From: Flammulina velutipes
Taxonomy: Eukaryota; Basidiomycota; Agaricomycetes; Agaricales; Physalacriaceae
Direction: 5' to 3'
Assembly (NCBI GenBank): GCA_011800155.1
Contig: JAALGH010000011.1
Coordinates: 372,001 to 436,000 of the forward strand
Length of the DNA stretch: 64,000 nucleotides
Positions 33,195 to 45,249 of the stretch are shown here, piece after piece. Below the pieces are notes generated by a model. The model did no database searches. It saw nothing but the letters and a program-made list of their open reading frames with translations, and was not told where the DNA came from. Made by a program: the position numbers and the translations under genes. Position 1 is the stretch's first letter, and each line of letters starts with the position of its first letter.

Positions 33195-34477
33195 TGCGGC
33201 ATGTAGTGGACTTGTCCTGACTTGTAACGGAAAATATCCTCTTTTTTTCAATGGTCAAATTTCGTTTCAACATTGGAACGGCAAAATCCGAGTGGTAAAC
33301 ATCCGGGACCGACTCGTTTGACTCTAGCTTTCCCTTCTCCTTCGACGTAAACGCCGCACATCTTCCTCTTGAGATTAATCTACGCGACTGTGTTGCACTA
33401 GATCTTTACGGGCGCTTGAACTGTGTCCAGCAGATCTCCTATGTGTATCTCTAACCGTACCTTGGGTCAGTCCTGCAGTTTTCGTCACACTGACCAGTGT
33501 TATGGCGCTTGCCACCAGTCTTCCTCTGATGTATGTCTCGGGCTATGCGTCATTGCTTTAATTTTATCATGTTGCCGCTCGCGGACCTTACTCTCTTGTG
33601 ATTGGTCTTTGCCTCTCGGAGTATACTTTATATGGGTTTTCGGCCACACCAAGTACTCGTTCTGGCATCGGAATCTTCCCGTGACTCATTCTAGGCTTCC
33701 TTCCGTTGTCTCGAGGCGTTTGCTGGCGTTTGTGGAACCGCACGTCACTCAACCCGATGTCCACGGCCAGTCATTTTGAACGCAAAGTCTCCATCGCTAT
33801 GGCATTCAATACATGACCAGCTCTCGGGACGAAGGCAGCGGTTACTCAAGTCATTCATTACGTCCGTACGTCAGGTTTTTTGAGTGGACATCCTATCTTG
33901 CGCCTTCTTATCGTATCGATCTTCACCCACGTAGGTTCAGAAAGAGAAACCAAGTGGAATGTCACGGTGGGGTTCACACCGAACATATGATAGCGGCAAC
34001 GGGACAAGGCCCGGTACCTAATTTTCTTCATAGCAATGTCGAATCGTTTGGATCGTCCTCCTAGTCCCTTGTTCTGAAGCCAGTACGCGAGCCTCAATTC
34101 CGAAAAGAACAAGAACGAACGAAGAGGCATTTCCCGAACAGTCGGTCTTTATACTAAAAGACTGCCTCGCGGCTGTCTGAGTAAGTAAAATATCGCCTCG
34201 TGTCCAGTGAGAAGCAGGCCCGAGCAGACTGATGATCATCCGATGAGGATCTGAATTTCTCGACTTTAACCTTCTAGACCTTACTCACCGATTACCAAAA
34301 GTTCTTGCGCTCATAAAGATCGATACTATCCTGTGCCACAAATTGCTCTTCGTTTTCTCTCCATCTCTCAGAGTCCAACTCGGAATCTTCGTCTGCCGTT
34401 GCCGCTGCTACCCGCTGCTGTGAGTTTTTTCTCAGCGTCAAGTGTGCGCTAGTTTGATTGACGCCACCTCTCTTCAG
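33195..34477. other. Intergenic region, 3' flank of reductase B then unassigned sequence
   Basis: To about 33440 this resembles the 3' flank of copy A; after that the two diverge. A 118-codon open frame (33423-33779) has no recognisable motif. I see no RNA gene or repeat. Confidence 0.4.
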
Positions 34478-35503
34478 ATGTGGCCACCTCAGCAAATCTT
34501 GCAGCAACAGATCCTCCAGCGTCTGCCCACATTTCGACGCGACAATGACTACAGCGACGAAGCTGATCCCTATAAAGCATCCCTAAAACACACGCTTAAA
34601 CTGTACCGCTATCATGCAAATCGCGAGGAGTCCGAATTTAATGGTTGGAAACACGTCGACGTCGACAAACGAAAACGCGCGGTGGAACACCCTTCTATCA
34701 AGATAGTCTCCTGGAACATCGACTTCGAAGCTCACAACGTCGTGGAGCGCGCCACAGCGGCGCTCAAATACCTCAAAGAAGAGAGATTTGGCTGTAAATT
34801 GGATACAGACTCCCCTGGACCTTGTGTCATCATGCTCCAGGAGGTTCATGCGAAAGCACTCAGAGACGCCATTCGAACCAACGAGTGGGTACGCCACAAT
34901 TTCTTCATCACCCCAGTTGATCACCTCAAGTGGCCCAAAATCTGGATGCACGGAAACGTCACCCTCGTCGAACGCTCTGTAGCTGTCCGAGACGCTTACT
35001 GTCTAGAATATGGCCTCTCAGACCAGACCCGCATGGCCGTGGTTCTGAACATCACGCTACGCAGCGCCGACAAGCTCAGACACGTCACCCTCATTAACAC
35101 GCAGCTGGACGACCTTCCTGGTCTCGAGAGGCATCGTCGGCGTCAGCTGAGGGAATGCGCAAAGGTGCTGGAGGGATCTGAGAGTGGGGGAATCATCGCT
35201 GGGGGCATGTCGATATATTCAAGCGATGATGACGTCGGAGAGGAACTCTTACGGGAGTTGAAGTTGTACGATACGGGTGGATGTGATGATAGCGATAAGT
35301 CGCTCACTTGGGGGTTCCAGGGCGGCCGTGGGTCGACCAAGTCGCGTCCTGACAAAATCATGTCGTACACTCCACCAAACCACAGACGGAAGCTTCACGT
35401 AACGCCTCCAAAACGTCTTGGTATGGGCCTGAAGTGGTACCCGGGCAATACGTTCGTTAGCGACCATTATGGCTTGATGGCGACAGTGGAGGTTCGTGGA
35501 TGA
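34478..35503 (+). CDS. Endonuclease/exonuclease/phosphatase-fold protein (TDP2-like), altered active site
   Basis: Single-exon gene for a protein of the EEP fold, most like tyrosyl-DNA phosphodiesterase 2 and fungal relatives that cleave phosphodiester links with Mg2+. The start ATG 34478 (MWPPQQILQQQ) directly follows a CAG, so an upstream exon is possible. Motifs: KIVSWNID (motif 1 Asn), VIMLQEVH (metal-binding Glu), VTLVERS, TLINTQLDDLPGLERHRRRQL, and the C-terminal TFVSDHYGLMATV (catalytic His in SDH). The motif that is normally GDxN reads IIAGGMSIYSSDD, so both the catalytic Asp and Asn are replaced by Gly and Ser. The rest is intact, without frameshift. It may therefore be an inactive or altered enzyme. 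Confidence 0.8.
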   Translation: MWPPQQILQQQILQRLPTFRRDNDYSDEADPYKASLKHTLKLYRYHANREESEFNGWKHVDVDKRKRAVEHPSIKIVSWNIDFEAHNVVERATAALKYLKEERFGCKLDTDSPGPCVIMLQEVHAKALRDAIRTNEWVRHNFFITPVDHLKWPKIWMHGNVTLVERSVAVRDAYCLEYGLSDQTRMAVVLNITLRSADKLRHVTLINTQLDDLPGLERHRRRQLRECAKVLEGSESGGIIAGGMSIYSSDDDVGEELLRELKLYDTGGCDDSDKSLTWGFQGGRGSTKSRPDKIMSYTPPNHRRKLHVTPPKRLGMGLKWYPGNTFVSDHYGLMATVEVRG

Positions 35504-36545
35504 TCTTCATTTTTTGCCTATATGCAACTGGATCTATGGTTATTCTTACTTCGATACTCTCGCTGTGTTTTCATTTCTTGTTCACGTTACAATGTATCAC
35601 CACCGCACACCTTCGTTCTTGCCGCGTTTTTCCTTATCCCACTCAGTCATGCATCCTCATTACAACGACGATTTTACCTTACAATGTACGACGTACGTAG
35701 AATCGTATCCGTATTTCTTGGGAAACATTTTAGTTTGCGTGTGGTGCTGATGCAGGCGCATGAACGAGAGGTTTCTATAGTACTCAAAGAACCTCACTAT
35801 CTATACGTAGAGAAGCATGTCCAAGAAAGAATGCTGTAGATATGGCGAAACATTGCTCTGAGGATAATATCTAGCCTAAAAACCTTTGTTCGAATTGTAT
35901 GACTTGAGAATATACAGCACTTAATGGGGCCGACATTGTCGAAACATAGTACTACAATAGATAAAACATAGAACGACGAATCGACGAAGAGACAAAGCGT
36001 TCGGAGAATCCGACATCGATATCACGATCCCCAGGCGCCTATGATAGGAAAGGTGATGCATATGTGCGCATGTGGCACAATTTTCCGGAGACCATTGTAA
36101 TCCTAGAATGATTCTACACGCCGCGACGTCCGTAGCTCGAAACGTATCCCATACATACGACATATTTGGTTTCCTGGTAGCACGATGACCGAAAGCCCGA
36201 CCACGAACAGTTGCGCCAAGGTGAAGAGGACGGGTAGGAAAGCAGCTGGACGCCAGATGCGTACTACATGCACAAGTGAATGGATAAACAAATAGATCCA
36301 TTTACTGCGCTGCTAGCCCAGATGGAACGAGCCCAGTTCAATCCTCTAGCCAAAAATGTCGTCGGATACATAATGAATATATATCAAGCTCCCGACTGAT
36401 AAGAAGAGAGAGTTTTATTCCTTTCCCACATTTTTGATGGACTTTAGTCTGCACGTACAAAACTTTCAAGTTGTATCCCAAAATATCATCACCACAACAA
36501 CTAAAATCTACACGTCGATGAACTACTTACACCCTATCAATCCTC
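35504..36545. other. Intergenic region, no supported gene
   Basis: About 1 kb of AT-richer sequence. A minus-strand open frame at 36103-36291 contains a hydrophobic stretch (TLAQLFVVGLSVIVL) that could be a remnant of a membrane protein, but no start, splice partner or family motif supports a gene. Confidence 0.4.
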
Positions 36546-36927
36546 ATGGTGGAGGTAAGTGGTAGTATCACTGGATCTCTGTATTGCTAAATAATTGACG
36601 TCCTTGCAGCAATGTTCTAGACGCCACCCCGAGGTCACCTTCACACATCTCTATCCCGGTATGGTGAACACGCCAGCCGTTGCACACACATGGGCGGCGT
36701 GGTCGCCTTTGATTGTGCTGAGGCCGTTGATCGGTGTACTCATGTATTTCTTCGGCGAGACCGCGGAAGCGTCCGCGGAATACATGTTGTATGGACTGTT
36801 TAATGCCAAGAGTGGATGGTACAGGAGGAACAATCACGGTGATGATAAAGGTGTAGAGAACTTCGGGCATACAGAAGAGGAGAGACTCGCCGTCTGGGAT
36901 CACACTTGCTCAATTACAGATGTGTAG
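36546..36927 (+). pseudogene. Truncated copy of short-chain dehydrogenase 3' end
   Basis: This corresponds to the last nine bases of exon 1 (ATGGTGGAG), the single intron and the whole of exon 2 of the dehydrogenase at 37974-38950. The peptide RRHPEVTFTHLYPGMVNTPA.. through WDHTCSITDV-stop is closely similar to the parent's C-terminus. The NAD(P)-binding front two thirds are missing; upstream sequence shows no TGxxxGxG. It cannot encode a working SDR by itself. The intact frame of the remnant suggests a recent event or residual selection. Confidence 0.75.
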
Positions 36928-37973
36928 CAATCAAGTTAGTAGAATAACCTTTGATTGTTCCTGCTCTTCATTCATCTGCTATAATCAATCTAGCCAAGTT
37001 AGTTATGAAGGTTGTCGAATTGCGGATTAGTGACATAGTGCGCCACATTGTGGAACATCCTGCCTGACCGTGAGGACGTAATAACATCCCAGCTTCATCT
37101 GTTACCTGCTTGAAGAGGGAAGAGAAATTCAGATTCGACATAGTGGTGGGCACAGCTAGGAAGTACTTGTCGGGCACGATGTTCCCCGTAAAAACGCGAA
37201 GAAAAATCTATGTACACAATCATTGGGAAATGTCCCATTCTTTGATTTAAACCACGTTCACAACTTTGATGATGTAATATATGAGAGCGAGGATGGCCGT
37301 TCTTCACGATACGGCCTGCTGTAGACGAGCTTAGTCCTCAGAGTAGACGCCCAAGGCCTCGTGGGAACATTGCATGTAGCACCTGCAGGACTTGATTCAA
37401 CGACCTAGAACAGATTCAGTCAGCTTCCATAGGGATATAAAGAAAAATAGCTTACCACTTCCATAAACCAGCCACGCTTCAAAGTTTAGTATTCTCATCG
37501 GTATGTGTCCGCGTCGTCGGTGTGGCGCGAGTCCTGGCAAATAGTGCCTGTTTCAGCAATGATTCATCAAGGTACATAGAATTCCGTTCCAATGGCAGTG
37601 CAGTTCTTTATCCAACGCAAATTCAACGCGTTGTAAGGACAGAAATGCTGTGAGGGACGAGCGCCTACAAGCGCACAACAAAAACAGCCGAACTTCCCGA
37701 AACCCTTTCTCACGCTCTTGATGGACAATGTTGGCTTCTATTGTTTGGAGGACTTCTCAACGAGAGAAGGAGTTTGACATTGCATCTCACCACCAGCGCT
37801 ATCCACCAACAAAGTCGAGCGCGCTACTCCATGTTGATCATGATCAACCCCTTGGTAATTACAGTGTTCAAGTTTCAACGGGAGGGCGGCATCGAAGATT
37901 TGTCAGCTGCGACGCGCGGTCCGTTAACCTTTAAAAGAAAAGAGACCCCGAAGATGCTTCAGATTTCCCTGGA
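36928..37973. other. Intergenic region, no supported gene
   Basis: About 1 kb between the SDR remnant and the full SDR gene. The last 100 bases presumably hold the SDR promoter. Nothing else is recognised. Confidence 0.4.
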
Positions 37974-38950
37974 ATGCCTTCACTCGCAGCTGCCAGAGCA
38001 TCCAACGCCACTTTCCATCCATCCTATGTCCCCGTCGGTGTCTTCGTCGGCGGAACCTCTGGCGTCGGAGAGGCCATGGTCAAAGCGATAGCTTCCCATC
38101 TCGGTGGAAACATTCATCTTATTATCGTCGGTCGCAACCGCTCCGCAGCCGAAAAAACCTTCGCGTCAATTCCGCGTCCCACTGGCGAGGACGGCAAACC
38201 CGTTCGACGCGACTTCATATACTGCGACGCGTTTCTGATGCGAAATATCAAGGCTACTTGTGTCGAGCTGAGCGAGAAGCTCACCAAGATCAACTTTCTG
38301 GTCTTGTCTGCAGGTTACTTCGAAGTCACCTCGAGGATCGAAACGGAGGAGGGGCTCGACAAGATGGTTGTGATGCGGTATTACAATCGTTTCAAGTTCA
38401 CCCTGGAACTGCTCCCGCTCCTCAAAAACGCGCACGCTTTAGGGGAGGAAGCCAGTGTTATGAGCATACTGGGCCCAGCCCTATTCTCGATCAAGGTTAA
38501 CATCGACGATCTGGACATGAAGAAATCCTATGGCTCAATCAGAGCTGGTATAGTTACTGGCGTGTACAACGATATCATGGTGGAGGTGAGTAACACTTGA
38601 AATCCGCGTTGCACCACATACTGACGTTCCTGTAGCAATTTTCTAAACGCCACCCGGAGGTCACCTTCACGCATATCTATCCTGGGATGGTGGACACGCC
38701 CGCCATTGCGCATGTATGGGCGTGGTGGCCGTTAATTGTGCTGAAGCCGTTAATCCGCGCAATCATGTATTTCATGGGTGAGACGGCGGAGGAGGCTGCG
38801 GAATACATGTTGTATGGACTATTAAACGCAAAGGATGGATGGTACAGGAAGGACGAATATGGTAATGATAGAGGTACATCGAAGTTCGGGCATACGGAGG
38901 AGGAGAAATTGGCTCTGTGGAATCACTCTTGCTCAATAACAGATTTGTAG
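37974..38950 (+). CDS. Short-chain dehydrogenase/reductase (NAD(P)-binding Rossmann fold)
   Basis: Two-exon SDR-family oxidoreductase. Exon 1 (37974-38585) encodes VGVFVGGTSGVGEAMVKAIA, the glycine-rich cofactor motif, IHLIIVGRNRSAAEKTF, FIYCDAFLMRNI and the NxAG-equivalent INFLVLSAGYF. It then has SVMSILGP and a YGSIRAG stretch where the catalytic Tyr-x3-Lys would be expected; the Lys is not evident. A 50-base intron (38586-38635) leads to exon 2 with RHPEVTFTHIYPGMVDTPA and ends HSCSITDL-stop. Length about 308 residues. The family has many fungal members of unknown substrate. A truncated copy of its 3' end lies 1 kb upstream. Confidence 0.82.
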
Positions 38951-39892
38951 CAATTCAGTCTGATAATAACCTGAGAATACCCTCATTTTTATCTACTGTG
39001 AGTAATGTAAGACTTGTCTGTTGAATATAGGCAACCTAGGTATGTGATATAGTCGTTAAATAAAAGTGAACATGGTACGCCACATTAGGTACGCCCACGA
39101 ATGCCTTAGGAGGACAACATAACATAGCGGAACTTAAGCATCGCGTCTAGATTACGGACCGAAACATCCGATGAACAAGAAGCTGGAGGTAAGTAGTGGT
39201 AACTTAGCGAGCCGTCGGTACGTCAGCTACTGATTTGAGACGGCTGAAGAACAGCCTCAGGACCAAATTGAAGGACTAATCAACGACAATACGACTTGGG
39301 CGAAATAGGCGAAATCATTTCACCGGATGATTGCATTACTTTGCGCTACATCGCCACTTCTACCTCTTCCAATGCCCCTTCTTGACCTAGAAGCCTTCGG
39401 TATGAACATTATGTACAGTAGATACTGTGACTAGTACTCACCAACAGGTAACCCAACCAACTTTGACAGCTTGGAAGCTTTGGGGCACTGACACGACGAA
39501 GACCTTCATTTGGTTTGATATGCATCCACCACGAACGACCTTTGATACACATCCATTCGTTCATGTGAGCGGTCCGGTCGCCACTTCTCCCGGTGCTGCA
39601 TTCCATCTCTGTTGACAATCAGCGCTTAAGAGCGGGACATCGCCTAGAAAGAAGATTTCCTACCAGGAAGGAAAGGCCCCAGCTCCAGGTAGATCATTGT
39701 GCGTGCTGTAGATAGAGCCTCAAGGTTGCCCACCCATGACAGCAATCTTGTGAGATCGAAGAAAGATATGAATCTTATCGTGATACCACCGAGCAGCCGG
39801 TGAGGCAGAAATGTACGCTATGGCTACAGATATTCAGTTTTGAGTACGAAAAATAGAGCTACACACACTCGAGGTGCTTTTTTTGACGTATC
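38951..39892. other. Intergenic region between converging genes
   Basis: About 940 bases between the SDR stop and the F-box gene stop. No gene, repeat or RNA was recognised. Confidence 0.4.
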
Positions 39893-41950
39893 TCACATCG
39901 TCAACACGTCGATGCCTAAGAGCCTGCCGCCTCGAGTCCTCTTCAAAGAAAAGAATTAACAATTTTTGGTGATACACGAGCGAAGACATACCTTGAGCAA
40001 CAGGATTCTGCAATCATCCATCATAACGTCGGTCATGTCAAAGGCCTGCTTACTAACAACCTCGACGTACGGCAAGGAGCTCCTGATGTCTTCGCGAAAG
40101 GCGCCGTCGACAAAACACACACTCTCCCCAGTGACGGCTCTCCGAATCCTCCAAAGATCCTTGTTTACCTCTTCCTCCTCCTGACACATCCTCAACGCGT
40201 ACGGGTTGAAGTCTCGAATACGTAGAAATCGTCTCGCCGGTGGAATAAAGGGTTCAGGCATTCCTGGCGGCAGTGCAGTGTCGACACCGTACTCCACGAA
40301 TCTGTCAACATGGCTATCTAGCATGTCTTCCTCGCCGTCGGTGTCCACAGTCTCAACCTGTATGATCTCCATGGTGTCTTTGGGCATTCCTTCCCAGACT
40401 TTGGCAGATATACTCTCAGCCGTGCGCATGCCATGAAGGGCGTGCTGCCAATCAGTCACTAGACATTCACGGAACCAACGTGTATTTGGTGGACCCCACG
40501 CGTCCCATGCTACAGGGTACATATTCGTAGCTGCTGGCTGGTGAGGCTGCGACGCGTCGATAGTCTTGACAGAATATGACGAAAAGAATATCGTATCCGT
40601 GGGATGCGCATCAGGCCGGTCCGGGGGAGGTTCATGAGTACATAGATGGAAAACTGAATTGGGATGGCCTTCCAGAAAGATATTGACTGGGAAGAAAAAG
40701 ACGAAGGAGAAGACGTGAGGGCGAATAGGGTCCTCGGTAGGGTCGACGATGTACACACAACATGCGATGATGCGGTCTGATAGTGAGGGAAAGTATATGT
40801 TGTTTGAACAGCGGGTGGGCTCCGCAGGGGAAGAATATCCCGGGGCGGGATTGGCACTGAGAGAGCTGTGCCAATACATAGGCCCATCAGAGAGGGGTGG
40901 GAAGGAGAAAGACCCAAGTAATGACGGTGGCAGAGGCGAGGCCGATGGCTTATGGAATTTATATACTTCGAGAAAGCCATTCGGACGGACTATGAGGAAA
41001 GACGTTTGGGAGATGAATGTAAAGTCCTCGATGCCCGAGGGTAACACGAAAGACGACTAGAAAATGAGTCACTAACTAATAGACAAATGGAGTAGGAAAA
41101 AGACCTACGCAATACCCAGACTGTGGATGCCAGACCTCTATGGTGTCCATCTCCTTCATCAGGAAACCGATCAGATCGCCGGAGATTTGGATGCGGATGG
41201 CACCAGCAGAATTGGAGAGAGGAGCATTGAGGAGATCCTTAGCAAAACAAGGGAGCGTCGGCGCAGAAGCTTTCGGGAAGGGATCGTTGGTGGAAAGAGT
41301 TCGGAGATGCATCTCGAACACAAAAGGAGAGCTAGAAGAAATTGAATGAGCGCTGTCAGTAGGACCAGGGCTAAACTTACTCGGGCGGACAGTTTGTCAC
41401 GAGAACGAGAAGGTCTTGCGCGGGATCAATGGTAAAATCGAGGATCTGGAGGTCCTGGAACGGATGGGTCCACATTGTATACTCTGTATCGAGGTCATTG
41501 TCGTTGCCGGCGTAGGGAAGTTGAAAGAAGGATATGCCAGGTATTGGATCCTCTCTGTCGTGATCCCGCCCGTTGGCGTAGATTCCGCCGACAAACTCGT
41601 AGATGGATGCCACCGGAGGAAGGCCAAGCCGATGTCTGGCATGCCAAGTCAGCGTGCGCCATGCATTTTCGCGATCCCGAAGCACAGATAGACGCTTGAC
41701 GAAAGGCTGGCCGGAAGAGGCTGGTAGGACGGTCACCATCCGAAACTTTGCAAGGTCAACGGTGAACTGCAGTCGGGATGACTCTGATATTATCGTCCGG
41801 ACATGTTTACTGAGCTGCAGCGCCTGTCAGTGGCCTCGCCGGGATGTATGGCGCTTAAGGACGCACCAGAGCGGCTGAAAGAAGATCCTTGACATCGAGC
41901 AGCGCTAAAATGTCGCCAACCAGTTCGACAGGCAAGTTCAGAAGGCTCAT
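39893..41950 (-). CDS. F-box protein with long C-terminal domain
   Basis: The spliced N-terminus reads MSLLNLPVELVGDILALLDVK then DLLSAALLSKHVRTII, a clear F-box of the kind that docks to Skp1 in SCF ubiquitin ligases. A 55-base intron (near 41820-41875) interrupts it. The rest, about 560 residues, follows in three further exons, with GISFFQLPYAGND, DLQILDFTIDPAQDLLVLVT and IRIQISGDLIGFLMKEMDTIEVWHPQSG. This alternation of short beta-type repeats is typical of mushroom F-box proteins with a propeller-like C-terminal part. A last small exon, after an intron at the LLLK|GTATGT donor, ends LLGIDVLTM-stop at 39893; without that intron the frame ends at 39956. The target protein is unknown. Confidence 0.75.
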
Positions 41951-42156
41951 CGGTGAAGATGGTGGTCGAAGGCCAAGGAGCGAACGCCTGCTGTCGCCTT
42001 TTAACAGCACGGAGCGTGGTAGTAAGAGGAAAAGAGATGCTAATCATGATTTCTGCTAATTCGCGTTGGAGGCGCCGTCATTAACCACGTGCCGTGGTAC
42101 CACGTGGATAATTCATTTACTCACCGTCACCGTCAACGACGCCGACATATGCAACG

Positions 42157-43923
42157 ATGGCGAGCCCGACGCTGTCGACGCCGACGTCTGGTTCAATGTC
42201 TCCAATGACAGCTGCCAGCAACGTCTTGAACGACCTTCGGCTTTCCGGCGAGAGCGACCGCAGTACACCGCCCACTATGCCGAACGGCGTCAACGGTCAT
42301 GACCACGCCCACGCCCACAGCGACGACGACGACGATCCAATATCAAGGCTGCAGAGAGAGCTAGACAAGGCCAGAGATGAGAAGGAGACGCTGGCGACGC
42401 AGTACCGCAATCTCTTGCAGAAACTGACGCAGATGCGCACGACATTGGGCAATAAACTCAAGCAGGACGCTGTATGCGATTAATTTCCTTCGCTAGACGT
42501 CGTCTGACCTGTCTTTAGGAAGAACTTGATAGGCGCGAACAACAATTACAGCAGCTCACCGCTCAGAGTGATGATCTCGCCGCGACCGTCGAAACGTTGA
42601 AGGAGGAACTTATCAATTCCAACGAGGAAACTGCGCGCGTCTCCCATGAACTAGATACTCTTCGGAGTCGTGCGATGCAGGACAACGCCCAGGAGAGCCT
42701 CCTTCGTGAACGAGAGCTAAGAGAAACGCAGTTGGAACTGGAACGATGTCGAATGGAACGCGACGAATGGGAGAGAATGGCGTTGCAAGAAAGGACGTTC
42801 GCCGAAGAATCCAGGCTGCTGGTCGACACGTTACAGAGGGATCTCGACGTCGAGCGCGACGCCAGGCGACGTGATAGTGCAGACCTGGAGACGGAAAGAG
42901 AAAAGTCGGAGAATTTGCAGTCGGTGCTACAAGATTTCCAAGCTGGTGCGCTTTTATTCTTAGCTTCAATACCTTTTCTCATTCTCATTTTCTCTTCAGC
43001 TAAGGAGCACGAGCTACGGCAAGCGGTCAAGGACTATGATTCGCAATTAACACAGGTCACCCAGTCTTTGGCAGAATTTAAGCACCGAGCACTCAATGCC
43101 GAGGTACATATTCTCTCGACCGTATCTCAGTTCGCTAACTCGACTGCCAGTTATCTTTGGAAGAGTCACAAACGAATACAACTCGTACACAAGAGCTTGA
43201 GAAGGAAGTCAAGGAGAAAAATCTACTGATAGGCAAACTACGGCATGAAGGTACGCATTTATTCTCTGTAAAGAGTCAATCCTCACAGTTGTTATAGCTG
43301 TCATCATCAACGAACATCTCATGGAAGCTCTACGAAGACTACGGAAAAATTCCACCGACAACAATGTAGACAGACGACTAGTCACCAACGTCCTTCTCTC
43401 ATTCCTCACAACGCCACGGGCGGACGCCAAGCGATTCGAAATGCTGTCCTTACTCGCCACCATTCTTTCATGGTCGGACGCTGAGCGAGAAAAGGCCGGG
43501 TTGCAGCGATCAGCGGCATCTTCCATGGTTCCATCCTCCTCGTCCTTCTGGGGTCGGCCCAGCATGTCAGGATTCCCGTCGAAAGGGCCCGGAGAGCTCC
43601 AAAAGACAGATGAAACCGAGGTCAGTGCCCCGCGAGTTTAGTTACGCTTGTACTAATTGTGAACTGTGTAGTCCTTCTCACGTCTATGGGTTGAATTCCT
43701 ACTAACAGAGGCGGCAAGCGGGGATGGCGTTCCTGTAACGCCAACGAAGCAGAATAACTCGTTACCGGGCACCCCAACAAATGCATCATTTCCACCTGGA
43801 AGCCTATCACCCACTCGGCGGCTAGCTTCGCTAACATCCTCTGCGATGCTGAGCTCTCCGAACCTCTCTCTGCCTATTAAAGACAAGGGCAAGAGCAGAG
43901 CAGAACCATCGCATGGTATATAG
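42157..43923 (+). CDS. RUD3: Rud3-like golgin with GRAB domain
   Basis: Coiled-coil Golgi tether. A Ser/Thr-rich N-terminus is followed by a His/Asp-rich stretch (DHAHAHSDDDDD) and a long heptad-type region (QRELDKARDEKETLATQYRN onwards to about residue 330) broken by short introns. The C-terminal segment LMEALRRLRKNSTDN, VDRRLVTNVLLSFLTTPRAD and KRFEMLSLLATILSW is the GRAB (GRIP-related Arf-binding) domain of Rud3/GMAP-210 proteins, which binds Arf1-GTP on cis-Golgi membranes. After it comes a Ser/Pro-rich tail ending KGKSRAEPSHGI-stop. The start ATG 42157 is the first of the frame and is divergent from the F-box gene 206 bases away. The frame passes through five introns without a stop. Confidence 0.85.
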
Positions 43924-44184
43924 CATTAATTTGTATATTTTTATTTCTTTTGGATTATGTATTTCTTTCTGCATCCTTTGGCCTGACAGACCGACTGATT
44001 GAGTCGTGGATCGGGTGCGCTAATTTTCTCTAGATCCCTTTCGAAGAGGACTGACTTTGTTCTAGGTCGTTGTGTCAAGTACTGCGGGCGCTATCTGTAC
44101 TAAGTACCATCAGACCTTGGGCGTCTACCACGAGAACTAAGCTTGTTTCCGACCGTCAGCGGTTGCAGTCTAAGCTTCTAGCAG
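43924..44184. other. 3' flank of the golgin gene
   Basis: A T-rich tract (43935-43970) fits a 3' UTR. No other feature is seen before the first repeat unit. Confidence 0.4.
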
Positions 44185-44805
44185 GCCTTTGCTTCCCACC
44201 ATAATGTTGGCTGCCTGGCTCGTCCCATACTGGACATTTATTTGGGTCTTCTTCACGAGCGTCCGGAGCGTGCGTATGGGGAACCTTATGATGGCCACTG
44301 TCGGCTGGAGGGCTTTTACGTCGGGGTTCGTCCTAGACTATCGGTGTTGGCGACGCTCTCGAGGCGTGAGATCGGCTATCGGCTCTTGGCTTCGTGCCCG
44401 CTTTTTGCTTTCAGATTTCTGCCTTCTGTCGGTCTTCCCTTTCCTTTGGGGTTTCCTATGCACAAACGGTTCAATTTTTCGGGTACTGGGTTGTGTGTAA
44501 TCTGGACATAACATGTCCAGCTTGCGTTCGTCCAACCTCGTTTCTGTCCAGTTACTTTTGTATTGATGGTCTTCGTAGACGTGCTGGCCGATCTACCCGC
44601 ATCGAATTGTGCTAGGATGCTCCGTGAAATAGGAGGGAGTCCTCGGGGGAGGTGTGTGGGTGTAGTAACATGCGAGGTTTAGTAGCGAGGGACTTGGCGA
44701 CTTCTCCGGAAATGCAGCATGCATAGACACGCAGACCCGTGGCGTCCCGTCTGTGCGTCTTCTCATGAATTTTTGGAAACTCCTTCTCTTCGTCGAGAGG
44801 TTCAT
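44185..44805 (+). repeat. Unit 1 of TATA/ATG repeat family (diverged)
   Basis: The most diverged member. It carries the core box GGGTTCGTCCTAGACTATCG at 44324-44343, followed by a variant of GTGCTGGCGGCGCTC, then GCGAGGTTTAGTAGCGAGG (related to the CATACGAGG box) at about 44671, and the end box AATTTTTGGAAACTCC..CTTCGTCGAGAG at 44769-44799. A 103-codon plus-strand frame crosses it but is not shared with the other units. Confidence 0.6.
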
Positions 44806-45249
44806 TGCCTCGCTTTTCATAGATTAGATGGGTTTGTGTCCGGGCATTTCTGGAGCCGATGCATTGAAGGGGACCTGACGCGATGGTGAGTTTTAGTTCG
44901 CGTCGGCAGCGCATATTGACTTTTAGTTGTATAGGTTGGGCCGAAGAGTCAACGGCCATCATCGCTCTCGTACATACCAACCTTGTACATTCTGGATGCG
45001 AACTGGTTTTCGAAGGAATGGGCCTTTCTTCTAGTCGTTCTGAATAACGTTCGCGTTTTTACAGAAGGACGTCCTGCTTACCGCCAGTCAATAATAGCCT
45101 GTGCTTCGCAATTGCACCTACCTTACACACTCCGATGTCCGTTTGGTATTCTTCATTCCTCTTCAAGGATATGACAGACTGCAGACTAGGAAGGAAGTTG
45201 GGTATGCCGATATAGACGTGGTACGTGCGCATTACATACATACCGTCCC

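Noticed and set aside
33423..33779. 118-codon frame downstream of ferric reductase B
   Set aside because: No motif, no paralogue in copy A flank and no splice support.
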